64,000 nt of DNA, from NCBI RefSeq assembly GCF_003402535.2, contig NZ_AP025170.1, forward strand, positions 3,671,109 to 3,735,108. Reading direction: 5' to 3'. Each line of letters opens with the position of its first letter. The stretch's first letter is position 1. Position numbers and translations under genes: made by a program. The notes beneath the pieces were generated by a model. That model saw only the letters and a program-made list of their open reading frames with translations. It made no database searches and was not told where the DNA came from. The DNA comes from Cupriavidus sp. P-10. GTDB taxonomy: Bacteria > Pseudomonadota > Gammaproteobacteria > Burkholderiales > Burkholderiaceae. Shown here piece after piece: positions 20,473-29,053 of the stretch.

Positions 20473-20491
20473 GTAAATGATAATAATTCTC
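20473..20491 (+). promoter_or_regulatory. Fur box upstream of the heme-type operon
   Basis: The 19 bases at 20473-20491 match the Fur consensus GATAATGATAATCATTATC at 15 of 19 positions; mismatches are at positions 2, 3, 13 and 17. A TGATAAT (20478-20484) inside it could be the -10 element, so iron-loaded Fur would block the promoter. The start codon is 120 bp downstream. Confidence 0.75.
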
Positions 20492-20610
20492 GTTAACTAA
20501 AAACGGCGTCACCCGCGGCCATGCGCCGGACGGGCAGCGCCTCTACGCGAGCCAGCCACCCTGTCACGGTTTTCCGCCAGCCAGCGTTCGATTTCTTCTG
20601 GGGAGAATCC

Positions 20611-22890
20611 ATGAAACGTCGCTGCCTGGCGCGCCTGCGCGCCTCCGTCCGGGTCACGCCTGTTGCCGCCGTCTGCGCGGCGCTGGGCTCGCCAGCCTTC
20701 GCCGCCGAGGGCGATAGCCAGACCACCGCGCTTGCCTCGCTCAATGAAGTGGTGGTCACCGCCACGCGCACCGAGGAGCGTGCCGATGCGGTCGCCTCCA
20801 CCATCACCACGCGCGAGGCGCGCCAGATCGAGCGCGCGCAGCCGGTCGACGAGACTGGCCTGTTCGCCGACGAGCCCGATATCGACGTGCCGCGCGACCG
20901 CCGCCGCTTTGGCGCGGGCAGCATCAATATCCGCGGCATCGAAGACAACCGCGTGCTGCAGATGGTCGACGGCGTGCGCCTGCCAGACTTCTTCAATGGC
21001 GGCGGCCCGTCGAACATCTCCAGCTCGACGCGCGATGCGCCGGAGTTTTCGTTCCTGAAGCGCGTGGAAGTGCTGCGCGGGCCGGCGTCGAGCCTGTATG
21101 GCTCGGATGCGATCGGCGGCGTGGTGGCCTATGCGACCAAGGACCCCGTCGACCTGACGCAGGGCCGCAAGGTCGGCGGCGAGGTCGGGCTGAACTGGAA
21201 CGGCATCGACAATGGCTTCGGGCAGACCGCGGGCGTGGCCGGCGGCAGCGACACCATCCAGGGCCTCTTCATGGTCGCGAACCGCAATGCGCACGAAATG
21301 AAGAACATGGGCACCGACGGCTCCAACTCGGTCAACCGCACCAGGCCCAATCCGCAGGACGTGCGCACGCAGGCATGGCTGGGCAAGATCCTGCTCAACG
21401 CCACGCCCGAGCACAAGTTCAAGTTCACCTACGAGCATCGCGACGGCAATACCGACACCGACCTGCTGCGGTTATCCACAGCCCTGCCGCGTGTGACCGC
21501 CGCCAGCGGCAATGAAGACCTGAGCCGCGACCGCGTCAGCCTGGACTACGAGTGGAAGCCCGCCAGCGGCCTGCTGGATCGCCTGGCGGCGCAGGTCTAC
21601 TACCAGGAATCGGAGACCTCCACGCTGACCAACCAGGTGCGCAGCAACACCAGCACCGGCTGCTCGGCCACCACGCGCGGCACCAGCCTGTGCAACGTCG
21701 CGCTGGGCTTTGCCTTCAGGCAGGAGCAGACCGGCTTCAACGTGCAGGGCGACAAGTCCTTCGTCACCGGCAGCGTCGGGCACCGGCTGATCGGCGGCGT
21801 CGATTTCATGCGCACGCGCACGTCCGAGTCGCGCGATGCCACGGTGGTCAACCTGACCACCGGCACCACCACCAAGTCCCTCGCCGGCGAGAACTTCCCG
21901 GTGCACGACTTCCCCACCGGCGAGACGCGCCAGACCGGCGTGTTCGCGCAGGACGAGATGCGCTTCTTCGATGGCCGCTTCACGCTGACGCCGGGGCTGC
22001 GCTTCGACCACTACTCGCTGTCGCCGGATGGCGACGACCTGGTCTACAGCAGTGCCGGCGGCCGCCCGGCGGTCAGCAAGAGCGATTCGCACGTGTCGCC
22101 CAAGCTGTCGGCACTGTGGCAGGCGACCGACCACGTCAACCTGTGGGCGCAATATGTGTTTGGCTACCGCGCGCCCAACTACCAGGAGGTCAACGGCAGC
22201 TTCCGCAATCCGGTGCAGGGCTACGGCGCCGCGCCTAACGCGGACCTGAACCCGGAGAAGAGCCGCTCGTTCGAGGTCGGCGCGCGCTATACCAGCGACA
22301 ACGTGCAGACCAGCGTGGCGCTGTTCGATAACCGCTATCGCGACTTTATCGAACAGGTGCAGCTGACCTGCCCGTCCGACCCCGCCTGCCTGCCCGGCCT
22401 GCGCGCGACCTACCAGTACCGCAACCAGACCAGCGTGCGCATCTACGGCGCCGAGTGGCGCGGCGTGTGGCGCTTCCTGCCGCAATGGCGCATCGACGGC
22501 GCGGTCGCGTATGCGCACGGCACCAATGAGCAGACCGACCAGCCGCTTAACAGCGTGTCGCCGCTGCGCGCGAGCGCGGGGCTGACCTGGGAGCGCGTGC
22601 AGGGCCAGGGTGCCGCAATCCGCTGGCGCGGCGCGCGTCCGGTCACGCGTACCGATGACACGTCGTTCACCTACTTCAAGCCCGCCGGCTACGGCGTGGT
22701 CGACCTGCAGGCGTGGTGGCGCTTCAACCGCTTCGTCAGCCTGGCGCTGTCGGTGAACAACCTGTTCGACAAGAAGTACTGGCTGTGGGGCGACGTGCGC
22801 CAGACCGGCGTATCGGCCACCGAGCCCGGCGTGGACTTCTACACGCAGCCGGGCCGTACCTTCGCCGCCAGCCTGAAGCTGTCGTTCTGA
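20611..22890 (+). CDS. TonB-dependent receptor, hemoglobin/heme family
   Basis: 759 residues; the start at 20611 has GGGGAG and a signal peptide ending in SPAFAAEGD. A TonB box LNEVVVTATRTEE follows directly, then the plug (IRGIEDNRVLQMVDGVRLP; EVLRGPASSLYGSDAIGGVV) and a 22-strand barrel ending in SLKLSF. The heme-receptor motifs YRAP (about residue 518) and a PNADLNPEKS segment like NPNL are present; the histidine usually found between them is not evident, so the ligand could be another porphyrin or a heme protein. First gene of a five-gene operon behind a Fur box. A perfect in-frame DnaA box (21472-21480) uses the rare codon TTA. Confidence 0.88.
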   Translation: MKRRCLARLRASVRVTPVAAVCAALGSPAFAAEGDSQTTALASLNEVVVTATRTEERADAVASTITTREARQIERAQPVDETGLFADEPDIDVPRDRRRFGAGSINIRGIEDNRVLQMVDGVRLPDFFNGGGPSNISSSTRDAPEFSFLKRVEVLRGPASSLYGSDAIGGVVAYATKDPVDLTQGRKVGGEVGLNWNGIDNGFGQTAGVAGGSDTIQGLFMVANRNAHEMKNMGTDGSNSVNRTRPNPQDVRTQAWLGKILLNATPEHKFKFTYEHRDGNTDTDLLRLSTALPRVTAASGNEDLSRDRVSLDYEWKPASGLLDRLAAQVYYQESETSTLTNQVRSNTSTGCSATTRGTSLCNVALGFAFRQEQTGFNVQGDKSFVTGSVGHRLIGGVDFMRTRTSESRDATVVNLTTGTTTKSLAGENFPVHDFPTGETRQTGVFAQDEMRFFDGRFTLTPGLRFDHYSLSPDGDDLVYSSAGGRPAVSKSDSHVSPKLSALWQATDHVNLWAQYVFGYRAPNYQEVNGSFRNPVQGYGAAPNADLNPEKSRSFEVGARYTSDNVQTSVALFDNRYRDFIEQVQLTCPSDPACLPGLRATYQYRNQTSVRIYGAEWRGVWRFLPQWRIDGAVAYAHGTNEQTDQPLNSVSPLRASAGLTWERVQGQGAAIRWRGARPVTRTDDTSFTYFKPAGYGVVDLQAWWRFNRFVSLALSVNNLFDKKYWLWGDVRQTGVSATEPGVDFYTQPGRTFAASLKLSF

Positions 22891-22916
22891 GCCACATCGG
22901 CTCAAGGAGGTATCGC

Positions 22917-25900
22917 ATGTCCCCACAAAACATAACCGGTCGCTGCCTCTGGGCGCTGCTGTGCCTGCTGGTGTGGATGGGCGCGGCGCAGGCTGCCACG
23001 CCGCGCATCGCCATCCTGACCAGTTCGCCGGTGCCGGCCGGCAAGTTCGGCCCGCTGCGCGAGATGGCGCAGGCGCAGGGCATGACGCTCGATGCGCAGT
23101 ACCTGGAGCGCATGGCGGCGCAGGACATCGCGCCGTTCATCAACAACGCAGACCTGCTGATCGTCGATGCGCCGCGCGACCACATCGTCACCGCGACGCT
23201 GCAACGCCTCGGACCTTTGTGGACCGAAGCGCGCGTACCGCGCGTACTGATCGCCACCGACCGCTACGAAGCACACGGCGTCGACGACAAGCTCGCGGTG
23301 CAACTGCATGCGTACTACGTCAACGGCGGCCGCGGCAACTTCGGCGCGATGATGCGCACGCTCGCGGCACAGCAGTTCCGCCTGCGCGGTGACGACGGCA
23401 TTCCGGCACCCGTGGTGTTTCCCAAGGCCGCCTATTACCACCCGAAGCTGGCAGGCGTGATCACCACGTCGCCGCAGGACGCGCTGGCCGCATCGGGCAG
23501 CAGCGGTCCGGTGATCGGCATTGCCATCCACCAGGCCTATGTGTCCGGTCTCGACAGCGCCTTTATCGACGACCTGATTGGTCGCCTCGAAGCACGCCAT
23601 GCGCGCGTGCTCACGTTTTACGGCCCGGTGATGGATGCCGACGGCATCACGCGCATGGCGATGCCCGGCGGCAAGCGCCTGGTCGATGTGCTGATCAACG
23701 GCCAGATCATGCTGAACCCGCACGGCCGCAAGGCCGAATTCGAGAAGCTCGACGTACCAGTGACGCAGGTCATGCCCTATCGCAGGGGAGATGCGCAGGC
23801 GTGGCAGGACGACCCGCACGGCATCAGCCTGACCGACACGCCGTTCTACCTGGTGCAGCCCGAACTGGCCGGCGTGATCGATCCCATCCTGGCCGCTGCC
23901 ACGGCCAGGGGCGACGGCGCCATCGTCAGCCTGCCCGCGCAGCTCGATACGGTGGCCGACAAGGCGTTGGCACTGGCACGGCTGCGCCACCTGCCCAACG
24001 CCGACAAGCGCGTGGCGATCCTCTACTACAACTACCCGGCCGGCGAGAAGAACCTGTCGGCGTCGTTCCTGAACCTGCCCAGGAGCCTGGCCAGCACGCT
24101 CGCCGCGCTGCGCGCCGCGGGCTATACCACCGAGGCCGCAGACGAAGCGCGCTTGCAGCGCGACCTCGGCGCATTGCTCGCACCGTTCTATCGCAGCGGC
24201 AAGCTGGAGCCTTTGCTCGATGCCGGCCTCGCGGTGTGGATGCCGATGGCGCAATACCGCCGCTGGTACGACGCGCAGCCGGCACCGTTCCGTGCGGCGG
24301 TGGCGCAGCGCTGGGGCAACCCCGAGCAATCGGCGATGGCGGCCACGCACAACGGTGAGGCCGGCTTTGTGATCCCGCGCCTCCAGCTCGGCAACGTGGT
24401 GCTGACGCCGGTGCCGCCGCGCGGCGAGCGCAATGAATCGGACGAGAAGGCGCTGTACCACTCCACCACCACGCCGCTGAACCACTTCTACATGGCGGCC
24501 TACCTGTGGGCGCGTACCGGAGATGGGGGTCGAGAGGCGCTGGTGCACTACGGCACGCATGGCACGCAGGAATGGACGCCGGGCAAGGAGCGCGGCCTGT
24601 CTGTCACCGACCAGCCCTACCTCGTGCTGGGCAGCGTGCCGGTGATCTATCCGTACATCGTCGACGACGTTGGTGAAGCGATCCAGGCCAAGCGTCGCGG
24701 CCGCGCGGCAATCGTCAGCCACCAGACGCCGCCGTTCCGGCCGGCGGGCCTGCATACCGACATGGTATCGCTGCACGATCAGTTGCATGCGTACCTGCAG
24801 CAGGACGAAGGCGCGGTGAAGGACACCATCCGCCGGCAGATCCTGTCGCGCAGCGCGTCGATGCACCTGTACGAGGACATGGGCTGGACCGCCGCGCGTG
24901 CGCGCTCGGACTTCACTGGCTACCTGGATGCGCTGCATATCCACCTGCATGAACTTGGCGGGGCGCTGCAGCCTTATGGCCTGCACACGTTCGGGCAATC
25001 GCAGGACGACGGGCTGCGGCTTTATACGACCATGGCGATGCTCGGCAAGGACTGGCTCAGGCGCGTCTTCCCCGAGGAGCCCGAGGAGCTGTTCGCGGTC
25101 GACTACGCGCAACTTGCGCAGACGCCGCCTTATGCGATGGTGCGGCGCTACGTGGCCGAAGGCGCATCGCTCGATGAACTGGGCGACGCGCGCCAGCGCG
25201 AAGACATGCAGCGTGCGCGGCAGCTCTATGCCAGCCTCGATGCATCGCCGGAAAATGCCGGCTTGCTGACCGCGCTGGCCGGCCGCCACCTGCAATCGGG
25301 AACGGGCGGCGATCCGGTGCGCAATCCCGACACGCTGCCGACCGGCCGCAACCTGTACGGCTTCGATCCCTCCAGGGTGCCCAGCCGCGAAGCGTGGAAA
25401 GCGGGCCAGGCCGCCGCCGAGGCGATGATCGCCGACTGGCGCAAGCGCCATGGCCGCTATCCCGACAAGCTGGCGTTCTCGCTGTGGAGCGTGGAGACCA
25501 TGCGCCACCAGGGCATGCTCGAAGCGCAGGCGATGGCGGTTCTGGGCGTGCGGCCGAAATGGGATGACGGTGGCCGCGTGGTTGGCGTCGAACCGATTCC
25601 CGCAGCTGAATTGGGACGCCCGCGCGTGGACGTGGTGCTGTCCGCGACCGGACTCTATCGCGACCACTTCCCTAACCTGATGAAGTGGCTGGCCGAGGCG
25701 GTGAAGCTCGCCGCTGCGCAGCCGGAGGCGGACAACGTCGTCGCCGCGAACACCCGCGCGGTGCGCGAACGGCTGGCGAAGCTGAACGTTCCCGCCGACA
25801 GCCTCGATGCGCTGGCGGTGACGCGCATCTTCGCCAGCGAATCGGGCAACTACGGCACCGGCCTGAACGATGCGGCGATGGCCACCGACACGTTTGGCAG

Positions 25901-26933
25901 CGGCCGCGAGGCCGACGCCAGGCTGGCCAGGCTGTACCTCGCGCGCATGCAGTACGCCTACGGTCCCGATGAGCAGCACTGGGGCGAGGCGCTGCCGCAG
26001 GTCAACCTCTATGCCGAGAACCTGAAAGGCGTCGACGGTGCGCTGCTGGCGCGCAGCTCCAACCTGTACGGCATGCTGACCACCGACGACCCGTTCCAGT
26101 ACCTTGGTGGCATCGGGCTCGCCGTGCGGCACCTGACCGGCAAGGCGCCAGAGTTGCTGATCTCGAACCTGCGCGATGCCAGCAACGCGCGCACCGAGAC
26201 CGCCGCGAGCTTCCTCGCCAGCGAGCTGCGCACGCGCTACTTCCATCCGGGCTGGATCGAGGGCATGAAGGCCGAGGGCTACAGCGGCGCGCTGAACGTT
26301 CTCGACACCGTCAACAACTTCTGGGGCTGGACCGCGGTCTCGCCCGAGATCGTGCGTGACGACCAGTGGACCGAGTTCGCCGAGGTCTATGTCAACGACA
26401 AGCACAAGCTCGGCCTGAACGAGTGGTTCGAGAAGAACGCGCCGCAGGCCCAGGCCCAGGTGATCGAACGCATGCTCGAAGCCGCGCGCAAGGGCTACTG
26501 GAAGGCCGACGACAGGCTGCTGAAGACGCTGGCGCAGCGCTACGAAGCCCTGGCGCAGCGCCACGACATCGTCAGCAACAACCGCGCCTTCAACCAGTAC
26601 CTGAAGCAGCAGGTGCCGGCGCAGACGCAGGCGCCGGGCTATGGCATGCGGCCGCCCGCTGCGGCGCCACGTCCTGCGCCCGCGGCAACGCCTCCAAAGC
26701 CTGCCCCCGCGGCACCAACGCCAGAGCCGCCGCCCGGGCCCGCCCCGAACCAGCCGCAGCCGGTGCACGGCATGCAGCTGGTCGAACGCAAGCCGCCCGC
26801 GGCCGAGATCGTGCCGGTGCTGTCGTGGCTGGCAGGCGGCATCGCGCTGGCGGCCGCTATCGCAGGCGGCGCGCTCAGCGCGCGGCGGCGCCAGGCCGAT
26901 GCCGGCGGCAGCTGGCTGCCCGGACGGCGCTGA
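22917..26933 (+). CDS. CobN/HmuS-like chelatase, exported and membrane-anchored
   Basis: 1338 residues of the CobN/magnesium-chelatase subunit H superfamily. The start at 22917 has AAGGAGG 6 bp upstream and begins a Sec signal peptide (CLWALLCLLVWMGAAQA). Core motifs are intact: HYGTHGTQEWTPGKERGLS (His544, His548), ESGNYGTGLNDAAMATDTF and LDTVNNFWGW. The C-terminus is a Pro/Ala linker, one membrane helix (about 1298-1322) and an Arg-rich cytoplasmic tail. A periplasmic anchored enzyme cannot use cytoplasmic CobS/CobT, and neither is encoded here. The closest known arrangement is HmuS of Bacteroides hmu loci, a CobN-like protein reported to remove iron from heme. I infer metal removal from imported porphyrin; the direction of the reaction is not shown by the sequence. 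Confidence 0.85.
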   Translation: MSPQNITGRCLWALLCLLVWMGAAQAATPRIAILTSSPVPAGKFGPLREMAQAQGMTLDAQYLERMAAQDIAPFINNADLLIVDAPRDHIVTATLQRLGPLWTEARVPRVLIATDRYEAHGVDDKLAVQLHAYYVNGGRGNFGAMMRTLAAQQFRLRGDDGIPAPVVFPKAAYYHPKLAGVITTSPQDALAASGSSGPVIGIAIHQAYVSGLDSAFIDDLIGRLEARHARVLTFYGPVMDADGITRMAMPGGKRLVDVLINGQIMLNPHGRKAEFEKLDVPVTQVMPYRRGDAQAWQDDPHGISLTDTPFYLVQPELAGVIDPILAAATARGDGAIVSLPAQLDTVADKALALARLRHLPNADKRVAILYYNYPAGEKNLSASFLNLPRSLASTLAALRAAGYTTEAADEARLQRDLGALLAPFYRSGKLEPLLDAGLAVWMPMAQYRRWYDAQPAPFRAAVAQRWGNPEQSAMAATHNGEAGFVIPRLQLGNVVLTPVPPRGERNESDEKALYHSTTTPLNHFYMAAYLWARTGDGGREALVHYGTHGTQEWTPGKERGLSVTDQPYLVLGSVPVIYPYIVDDVGEAIQAKRRGRAAIVSHQTPPFRPAGLHTDMVSLHDQLHAYLQQDEGAVKDTIRRQILSRSASMHLYEDMGWTAARARSDFTGYLDALHIHLHELGGALQPYGLHTFGQSQDDGLRLYTTMAMLGKDWLRRVFPEEPEELFAVDYAQLAQTPPYAMVRRYVAEGASLDELGDARQREDMQRARQLYASLDASPENAGLLTALAGRHLQSGTGGDPVRNPDTLPTGRNLYGFDPSRVPSREAWKAGQAAAEAMIADWRKRHGRYPDKLAFSLWSVETMRHQGMLEAQAMAVLGVRPKWDDGGRVVGVEPIPAAELGRPRVDVVLSATGLYRDHFPNLMKWLAEAVKLAAAQPEADNVVAANTRAVRERLAKLNVPADSLDALAVTRIFASESGNYGTGLNDAAMATDTFGSGREADARLARLYLARMQYAYGPDEQHWGEALPQVNLYAENLKGVDGALLARSSNLYGMLTTDDPFQYLGGIGLAVRHLTGKAPELLISNLRDASNARTETAASFLASELRTRYFHPGWIEGMKAEGYSGALNVLDTVNNFWGWTAVSPEIVRDDQWTEFAEVYVNDKHKLGLNEWFEKNAPQAQAQVIERMLEAARKGYWKADDRLLKTLAQRYEALAQRHDIVSNNRAFNQYLKQQVPAQTQAPGYGMRPPAAAPRPAPAATPPKPAPAAPTPEPPPGPAPNQPQPVHGMQLVERKPPAAEIVPVLSWLAGGIALAAAIAGGALSARRRQADAGGSWLPGRR

Positions 26934-26971
26934 GGCACCGAAGATATCCATCGCATCCAAAGAGACGAGAC

Positions 26972-27481
26972 ATGACACCCACCCTGCTTGAAACCCTGAT
27001 GTACGACGTCGGCCAACTGTTCCTGATCCCGACGCTCGCGCTGATCGCGCTGCTGTTCCTGTACGCTTTCTGGGCGCTGGGCGAATTCGCGATGCAGGCC
27101 TGGCTGCGCGCGCGCCATCCCATTGCCAGCGGCCGCGGCTACGTGCTGGTGGCGTGGGCGCGGCGCAACAAGGTGGCCGATGCCGATGCGCTCGACGTCG
27201 CCGCGCACCGCTTGCTGGAGCGCCCGCGCATCGCCACGCGCGTGGCGCCGATGCTGGGGCTGGTGGCCACCATGATCCCGATGGGCCCGGCGCTGAAGGG
27301 CCTGTCCGGTGGCAACCTGGCCAATGTGGGCGAGAATCTCACCATCGCCTTCTCCGCGGTGATCCTGGCGCTGATCGCGGCCAGCATTACTTTCTGGGTG
27401 GTCAACGTGCGCCGCCGCTGGCTGGCCGAAGAACTGGTGTGGCTGGGCAAGTCCCACCCGCAATGGGAGGTCGACGCATGA
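26972..27481 (+). CDS. MotA/TolQ/ExbB-type proton channel protein
   Basis: 169 residues with three membrane helices (about 14-38, 90-110 and 125-147). The conserved ExbB/TolQ block APMLGLVATMIPMGPALKGL is followed by NLTIAFSAVILALIAASITF. Such proteins form the proton-conducting pentamer of Ton/Tol/Mot motors. It lies between the anchored chelatase and a DUF2149 protein whose start overlaps its stop (ATGA), so the two are translationally coupled. The likely role is to energise the receptor or the chelatase; this is inference. Confidence 0.87.
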   Translation: MTPTLLETLMYDVGQLFLIPTLALIALLFLYAFWALGEFAMQAWLRARHPIASGRGYVLVAWARRNKVADADALDVAAHRLLERPRIATRVAPMLGLVATMIPMGPALKGLSGGNLANVGENLTIAFSAVILALIAASITFWVVNVRRRWLAEELVWLGKSHPQWEVDA

Positions 27482-27837
27482 AATTCCTGGAAGATAGCGA
27501 AGCCGACGATCCGATCCTGTCGGTGGTGAACCTGATCGACGTGTTCCTGGTGGTGATCGCCGCGCTGCTGGTGGCGATCGCGCAGAACCCGGCGAATCCG
27601 TTCACGCATGACGACGTGACGGTTATCACCAACCCCGGCAAGCCGAACATGGAGATCGTGTCGCGCCAGGGAGAGAAAGTGGTGCGCTACCAGGCCAGCG
27701 GCCAGGTCGGCAGCGGCGACGGCATCAAGGCCGGCGTGGCGTACCGGATGAAGGACGGGTCGATGGTGTACGTGCCGGAGCAGCCCGCGCAGGCGGGCGG
27801 CGAACAGGCATCGGCGCCGGGGACCACAACCAGATAA
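27478..27837 (+). CDS. DUF2149 protein, ExbD-like partner of the channel
   Basis: 119 residues: a short cytoplasmic N-terminus (MKFLEDSEADDPILSVVNL), one membrane helix (IDVFLVVIAALLVAIA) with an acidic residue at its start, and a periplasmic domain. The topology copies ExbD/TolR, where the helix Asp is the proton site. DUF2149 genes are known neighbours of CobN-like and MotA/TolQ/ExbB genes in bacteria and archaea. Overlaps the channel gene by 4 bp. Confidence 0.82.
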   Translation: MKFLEDSEADDPILSVVNLIDVFLVVIAALLVAIAQNPANPFTHDDVTVITNPGKPNMEIVSRQGEKVVRYQASGQVGSGDGIKAGVAYRMKDGSMVYVPEQPAQAGGEQASAPGTTTR

Positions 27838-27849
27838 AGGAACCATGGC

Positions 27850-28689
27850 GTGATCTCATTCCGCTTGTGCGCGGCCGGCATGCTGGCTGCAAGCTTTGCC
27901 GTGCTGAGCGCCGGCTGTGCGACCCCGGGCCCTTCGCCAGCAGCAGTCAGCGCCACCTTTGCCGGCAAGCCCTACGTGCTGCTGGGCGAGGTCCACGACA
28001 ACGCCGACGGCCAGCAGCAGCGGCTCGGCGCGCTCACGCGCGCGGTCGAGCAAGGCTGGCGCCCGGCCATCGCCATGGAGCAGTTCGACCGGGAACGGCA
28101 GGCCGATATCGACCGCGCCCGCCGGGAGCGGCCCAGGGATGCCGATTACCTGATCGCGCAGGCCGGCGGCGGCGCCTGGCAGTGGCCGCTGTACCGGCCG
28201 GTGGTGGCGCTGGCGCTGCAGTACGACCTGCCGCTGGTGGCGGCCAACCTGTCGCGCGCGGATGCGGGCAAGATCGTGCGCGGCGGGCTGGACGGGCTGT
28301 TCCCGGCGGACGAGCGGCAGAAGCTTGGCCTGACCGGAGAGTTGCCGCCTGACCTGGTGGCGGCGCAGACCGCGGTGCTCGACCGCGGCCACTGCGGCAA
28401 TTTCCCCAAGGCGATGCTGCCCGGCATGCTGGCCGCACAGGCGGCGCGCGACGCGGTGATGGCGCAGGCGTTGCGGCCCTACGCGCAGCGTGGGGCGGTG
28501 CTGATTGCCGGCAACGGGCATGTGCGGCGCGATGTCGGGGTGCCGCGCTGGCTTGCTGGCGAGGCCGGCAAGGTTGTCAGCGTGGGCTACGTGGAGAGCG
28601 CGCCGGCGGACGGCGAGTTCGACATGGCAGTGGTGGTGCCGGCGGTGGCGCGCAAGGATCCTTGCCTGCAGGCGAAGCCGGCGGGGTGA
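27850..28689 (+). CDS. ChaN-family heme-binding-type lipoprotein
   Basis: 279 residues from a GTG start with AAAGGA 8 bp upstream (an ATG at 27845 is out of frame). Lipoprotein signal with lipobox LSAGC (Cys23). The ChaN/DUF399 core is present: YVLLGEVHDNADGQQQR, AIAMEQFDRERQ and the C-terminal GNGHVRRDVGVPRWL. ChaN of Campylobacter jejuni binds cofacial heme, so this protein may hold heme at the membrane for the chelatase. Last gene of the operon, 12 bp after the DUF2149 gene. Confidence 0.87.
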   Translation: MISFRLCAAGMLAASFAVLSAGCATPGPSPAAVSATFAGKPYVLLGEVHDNADGQQQRLGALTRAVEQGWRPAIAMEQFDRERQADIDRARRERPRDADYLIAQAGGGAWQWPLYRPVVALALQYDLPLVAANLSRADAGKIVRGGLDGLFPADERQKLGLTGELPPDLVAAQTAVLDRGHCGNFPKAMLPGMLAAQAARDAVMAQALRPYAQRGAVLIAGNGHVRRDVGVPRWLAGEAGKVVSVGYVESAPADGEFDMAVVVPAVARKDPCLQAKPAG

Positions 28690-29053
28690 GCGCTGTTTGG
28701 CTGTTGCGGGGCCAGAGCCACCACGAAGTCCCGCCCCCCCACATGCCAATCCCACGCCATCCACGTAAACCCCGACCCCGTCCCGCCCCTTTTGACAGCC
28801 TTTTGACAGTTTCCCCCGCCTAGAATCCGCCCCATGGTCGCTAATCCCGGCCTGATGTTCACCAATAATCCAAGAACAGTCCCGGCCACGCCCCGCCGCG
28901 CCCGGACAGGAGACAACCCCGGCAGCGCCCCGCGCGCCGCCGGCAGGCCGTGTCCCCGTCCCCGGCAACGCTCAGGCTGCCGCCGGAACCCCGGGTCGGA
29001 TCGCGGTCGCCAGTGACTGGCAAGCGATCACCGGTACAACCAAGGAGACCGCT
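28690..29053. other. 364-bp intergenic region before tctC
   Basis: Contains an 11-bp tandem duplication CCTTTTGACAG at 28788-28798 and 28799-28809, followed by TAGAAT (28821-28826). The TTGACA copies are spaced 23 and 12 bp from that hexamer, so they are not a normal -35/-10 pair and may be a regulator site. No gene seen. Confidence 0.5.

Noticed and set aside
20341..20610. Cobalamin riboswitch upstream of the TonB receptor/CobN-like genes
   Set aside because: I could not find a B12 box or the expected long structured leader; a Fur box is there instead.
22917..26933. Annotation as a cobalamin-biosynthesis cobaltochelatase
   Set aside because: Signal peptide, membrane anchor, absence of cobalamin genes and CobS/CobT, and iron-type regulation all point elsewhere.
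28792..28826. TTGACA/TAGAAT as a sigma-70 promoter for tctC
   Set aside because: Spacers are 23 or 12 bp, outside the working range.
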